From positions 2,736,501-2,800,500 of the forward strand of contig NC_010995.1 in the NCBI RefSeq assembly GCF_000019225.1: a stretch of DNA of 64,000 nt, in the 5' to 3' direction. A program made the translations under genes and the position numbers. This document shows, in pieces, positions 61,046 to 64,000 of the stretch. Under the pieces are notes generated by a model. It made no database searches. It saw only the letters and a program-made list of their open reading frames with translations, and was not told where the DNA came from. This DNA is from Cellvibrio japonicus Ueda107 (GTDB taxonomy: Bacteria; Pseudomonadota; Gammaproteobacteria; Pseudomonadales; Cellvibrionaceae). Numbering within the stretch: position 1 is the stretch's first letter; every line of letters starts with the position of its first letter.

Positions 61046-64000
61046 GTTTCAATCCACGCGCTCGCGAAGAGCGCGACTGTAATCAACGACCGGGCTTTCT
61101 GCTCGATACCCTCGTTTCAATCCACGCGCTCGCGAAGAGCGCGACGCAGCGGCAGATGGTTTCTTCCTGGCCGGTTTTGTTTCAATCCACGCGCTCGCGA
61201 AGAGCGCGACCCGGGAGCGCCGTTGGGCGCGGGACCCCGTGAGCGGTTTCAATCCACGCGCTCGCGAAGAGCGCGACTGGGTTTAACTGCTGGTGCAGAT
61301 GCTCATTGAGTGTTTCAATCCACGCGCTCGCGAAGAGCGCGACCGATGCCGCGTAAGCGAACCTTTACCCTTGAGCAGTTTCAATCCACGCGCTCGCGAA
61401 GAGCGCGACCGGCGCTGGTAGTCGTACAGGGGCAATGCTGGCTGTTTCAATCCACGCGCTCGCGAAGAGCGCGACGCATAACCAGCTGCCAACCTTTGAG
61501 GTGTTATATGTTTCAATCCACGCGCTCGCGAAGAGCGCGACGCACCCGCTCGGCATCGGTACCAACAATTGTTGAGTTTCAATCCACGCGCTCGCGAAGA
61601 GCGCGACCACCTGTGGTGGGCTAGATGCGACTGCGGGAACGAGTTTCAATCCACGCGCTCGCGAAGAGCGCGACGTCCGCGAGGATCTGCGCTGTACGGG
61701 TGTAGTTCTCGTTTCAATCCACGCGCTCGCGAAGAGCGCGACTTTTAGACTGCAACGCAAAACAAATTTGCGTGGAGTTTCAATCCACGCGCTCGCGAAG
61801 AGCGCGACCCGCCAAGCAATCCACGTTTGTCACCGAATATCTGTTTCAATCCACGCGCTCGCGAAGAGCGCGACGGACAACATCCGGTGCTTTCAGCTTT
61901 CATCCACAGGTTTCAATCCACGCGCTCGCGAAGAGCGCGACTTCTTGATGCTTTACCAGGGCCACTTTGCTCCCTGTTTCAATCCACGCGCTCGCGAAGA
62001 GCGCGACCATTAAATTCAGGGCAGAGAGCAACACCACCTATGTTTCAATCCACGCGCTCGCGAAGAGCGCGACTCGATCAATAGATAGGTTAACATCTCG
62101 CCGAGTCGTTTCAATCCACGCGCTCGCGAAGAGCGCGACCGCTGCGCTTTTTTGCCCTCGGCAAAATTAGCCGGTTTCAATCCACGCGCTCGCGAAGAGC
62201 GCGACCCCTTGGCGCGCTTTATAGACTACTCGACCTGTAGGTTTCAATCCACGCGCTCGCGAAGAGCGCGACAACCGTATCACTGTCGGGTAGTCGTTTT
62301 TATTACGTTTCAATCCACGCGCTCGCGAAGAGCGCGACCAATCATGGCGGCTGCCAATAATCAATTAACGCCTGTTTCAATCCACGCGCTCGCGAAGAGC
62401 GCGACGGTATCAAGCCGCTGGCAAATGCTGCAAAAGCTGTGTTTCAATCCACGCGCTCGCGAAGAGCGCGACTATCCAATTTCGATTTACTCCGACCCAT
62501 ACATGAAGTTTCAATCCACGCGCTCGCGAAGAGCGCGACTTCGGGTTAATACCGCACCGACAGATATACCGGTGTTTCAATCCACGCGCTCGCGAAGAGC
62601 GCGACGCGCTTTAATGATTCTACGCGTGACTGATATGCAGTTTCAATCCACGCGCTCGCGAAGAGCGCGACTGCGCTACCCAGGTGAGCCGTCTGCACTC
62701 ACCTGGTTTCAATCCACGCGCTCGCGAAGAGCGCGACTTATAATCCGCCGTGCCTGTCTCCAGGTAGACCGTTTCAATCCACGCGCTCGCGAAGAGCGCG
62801 ACACTTTAGCGATGGCAACCAGAACATCAACAACAAGTTTCAATCCACGCGCTCGCGAAGAGCGCGACGGCAATTCCTCTACATGATCGATGACGTACCT
62901 CCTGTTTCAATCCACGCGCTCGCGAAGAGCGCGACTTGTGCGCGTTTACGCTCAGCGGCAGACATGGCAGTTTCAATCCACGCGCTCGCGAAGAGCGCGA
63001 CCAAAAGTGTTTAAGGGGTAGGGTATGTTTATTCTGTTTCAATCCACGCGCTCGCGAAGAGCGCGACATCTGTTCGCGGCTATCGATCTGGCCAATCCCT
63101 GGTTTCAATCCACGCGCTCGCGAAGAGCGCGACGTGTGGTGGCCGTTGGCCTGGTGGCGTGGGCATTGTTTCAATCCACGCGCTCGCGAAGAGCGCGACC
63201 ACATTAACCAGAGAAAACTTGGTGATGTCACAGGGTTTCAATCCACGCGCTCGCGAAGAGCGCGACGTTCAGCGTGTATTGATTCCTGCACTGCAAGCGG
63301 GTTTCAATCCACGCGCTCGCGAAGAGCGCGACACATGTACCCAAAGAGGCTACCTATTTGCTGGATGTTTCAATCCACGCGCTCGCGAAGAGCGCGACGC
63401 GTATCCATAACACGGCCACTGGGCACAAGAATGTTTCAATCCACGCGCTCGCGAAGAGCGCGACCCGGCTGGATGACATTACGCATTTGATTCATGGTGT
63501 TTCAATCCACGCGCTCGCGAAGAGCGCGACATTTATGCGCGTATGGTGTGGGGGCTCGACAAGTGTTTCAATCCACGCGCTCGCGAAGAGCGCGACTGGT
63601 GTTCAGGGATTCGCAGCTAAAGAGAGGCAAGTTTCAATCCACGCGCTCGCGAAGAGCGCGACTTTCTTATCCCTTGGTGTCAATTTCAATATTAATGTTT
63701 CAATCCACGCGCTCGCGAAGAGCGCGACTTACAAGCGGATCTTTGTTGTTGTTGAAATACAGTTTCAATCCACGCGCTCGCGAAGAGCGCGACCTGGTAG
63801 AGACTGCAGCCGCAGAAACCCTGTGCGGTTTCAATCCACGCGCTCGCGAAGAGCGCGACCAGGTGTCGGGCTCAGAGGGTGATATAGGGTCACTGTTTCA
63901 ATCCACGCGCTCGCGAAGAGCGCGACCAAGGGGATCGATATTAGTGTTACCGATGCAGTGTTTCAATCCACGCGCTCGCGAAGAGCGCGACCCACCAAGA
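61046..64000 (-). CRISPR. Subtype I-C-like CRISPR array, 45 intact repeats, continuing beyond right edge
   Basis: 45 identical 32-bp repeats start at 61046 and end at 63991. In the plus direction each begins GTTTCAATCCACG and ends GAAGAGCGCGAC; the arms CGCGCTC and GAGCGCG form a 7-bp hairpin with loop GCGAA. Spacers are 33-36 bp, mean unit about 66 bp. Subtype I-C repeats end ATTGAAAC at the 3' end, so the RNA is read on the minus strand and the leader lies past 64000. Including the degenerate copy there are 45 complete spacers, plus 9 bases of another. No two spacers look alike by eye. No cas gene is present in the window. Confidence 0.98.

Noticed and set aside
61049..63882. Long open frames across the CRISPR array, giving repeated Arg/Ser-rich peptides on both strands
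   Set aside because: The 66-bp repeat unit is a multiple of three and the repeat has no stop in several frames, so the frames stay open by chance. They are not genes.
61046..64000. Assignment of spacer targets from translated spacers
   Set aside because: Several 34-bp spacers are open in one frame, which chance allows. No phage match can be made without a search.

Overview
The window looks like a chromosomal segment of a plant-polysaccharide-degrading gammaproteobacterium, most likely Cellvibrio or a close relative. The reasons are a secreted family 3 pectate lyase with a long poly-serine linker (typical of Cellvibrio and Saccharophagus), a neighbouring SGNH esterase and propeller lipoprotein, a full MSHA-type pilus assembly operon, and Pseudomonas/Cellvibrio-like gene order around 4.5S RNA, dnaX, ybaB, recR and rnd. 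The genus is inferred from these traits, not from a database match. No tRNA or rRNA gene was seen.

Layout. 1-8.1 kb (minus strand) is the msh operon in the order mshI, a PilN-like gene, mshJ, mshK, mshL, mshM, mshN, mshE; mshE runs off the left edge. 8.2-17.5 kb holds housekeeping genes: trmL, two flavodoxins, mnmC, a ComFB-domain protein with a lysine-rich tail, a DUF502 membrane protein, a glutamine cyclotransferase, a pair of probable unsaturated-fatty-acid beta-oxidation enzymes, and argS. 17.7-24 kb is a pectin-related accessory block: a coiled-coil protein, pectate lyase, propeller lipoprotein and SGNH esterase. 24-37.3 kb holds yqcC, dinG, an acyltransferase, a diguanylate cyclase response regulator, pyrB, a GlpD-like oxidoreductase, an RNA methyltransferase, a TauE-like permease, a Tat-exported oxidoreductase and uvrB.

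37.8-43.6 kb holds a PEP-CTERM-like secreted protein, a LysR regulator divergent from azoR, pirin and an FMN reductase, then a complete IS4-family insertion sequence that has landed inside the shared terminator of the FMN reductase gene and dps, making a 9-bp target duplication. 43.7-52 kb (minus strand) holds a GNAT and VWA gene pair and the dnaX-ybaB-recR-rnd-ycgL-ycgN operon, with 4.5S RNA upstream. dnaX carries a complete programmed -1 frameshift cassette. 52.2-57.4 kb has tpx and a three-gene signalling operon (PAS histidine kinase, single-domain regulator, REC-PAS-PAS-GGDEF-EAL). 57.4-61 kb is the divergent metR/metE pair; MetE has a His/Cys-rich insertion.

60.98-64 kb is a CRISPR array with subtype I-C-like 32-bp repeats: 45 intact copies plus one degenerate copy that starts 2 bp after the metE stop codon. 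It continues past the right edge. Repeat orientation puts the leader, and probably the cas genes, beyond the window; no cas gene is visible here.

Functional links: c-di-GMP signalling (two GGDEF proteins, one with EAL) may feed the pilus ATPase MshE, whose N-terminus has the c-di-GMP-binding type of repeat. Pectin attack combines a secreted lyase with two probable envelope lipoproteins.
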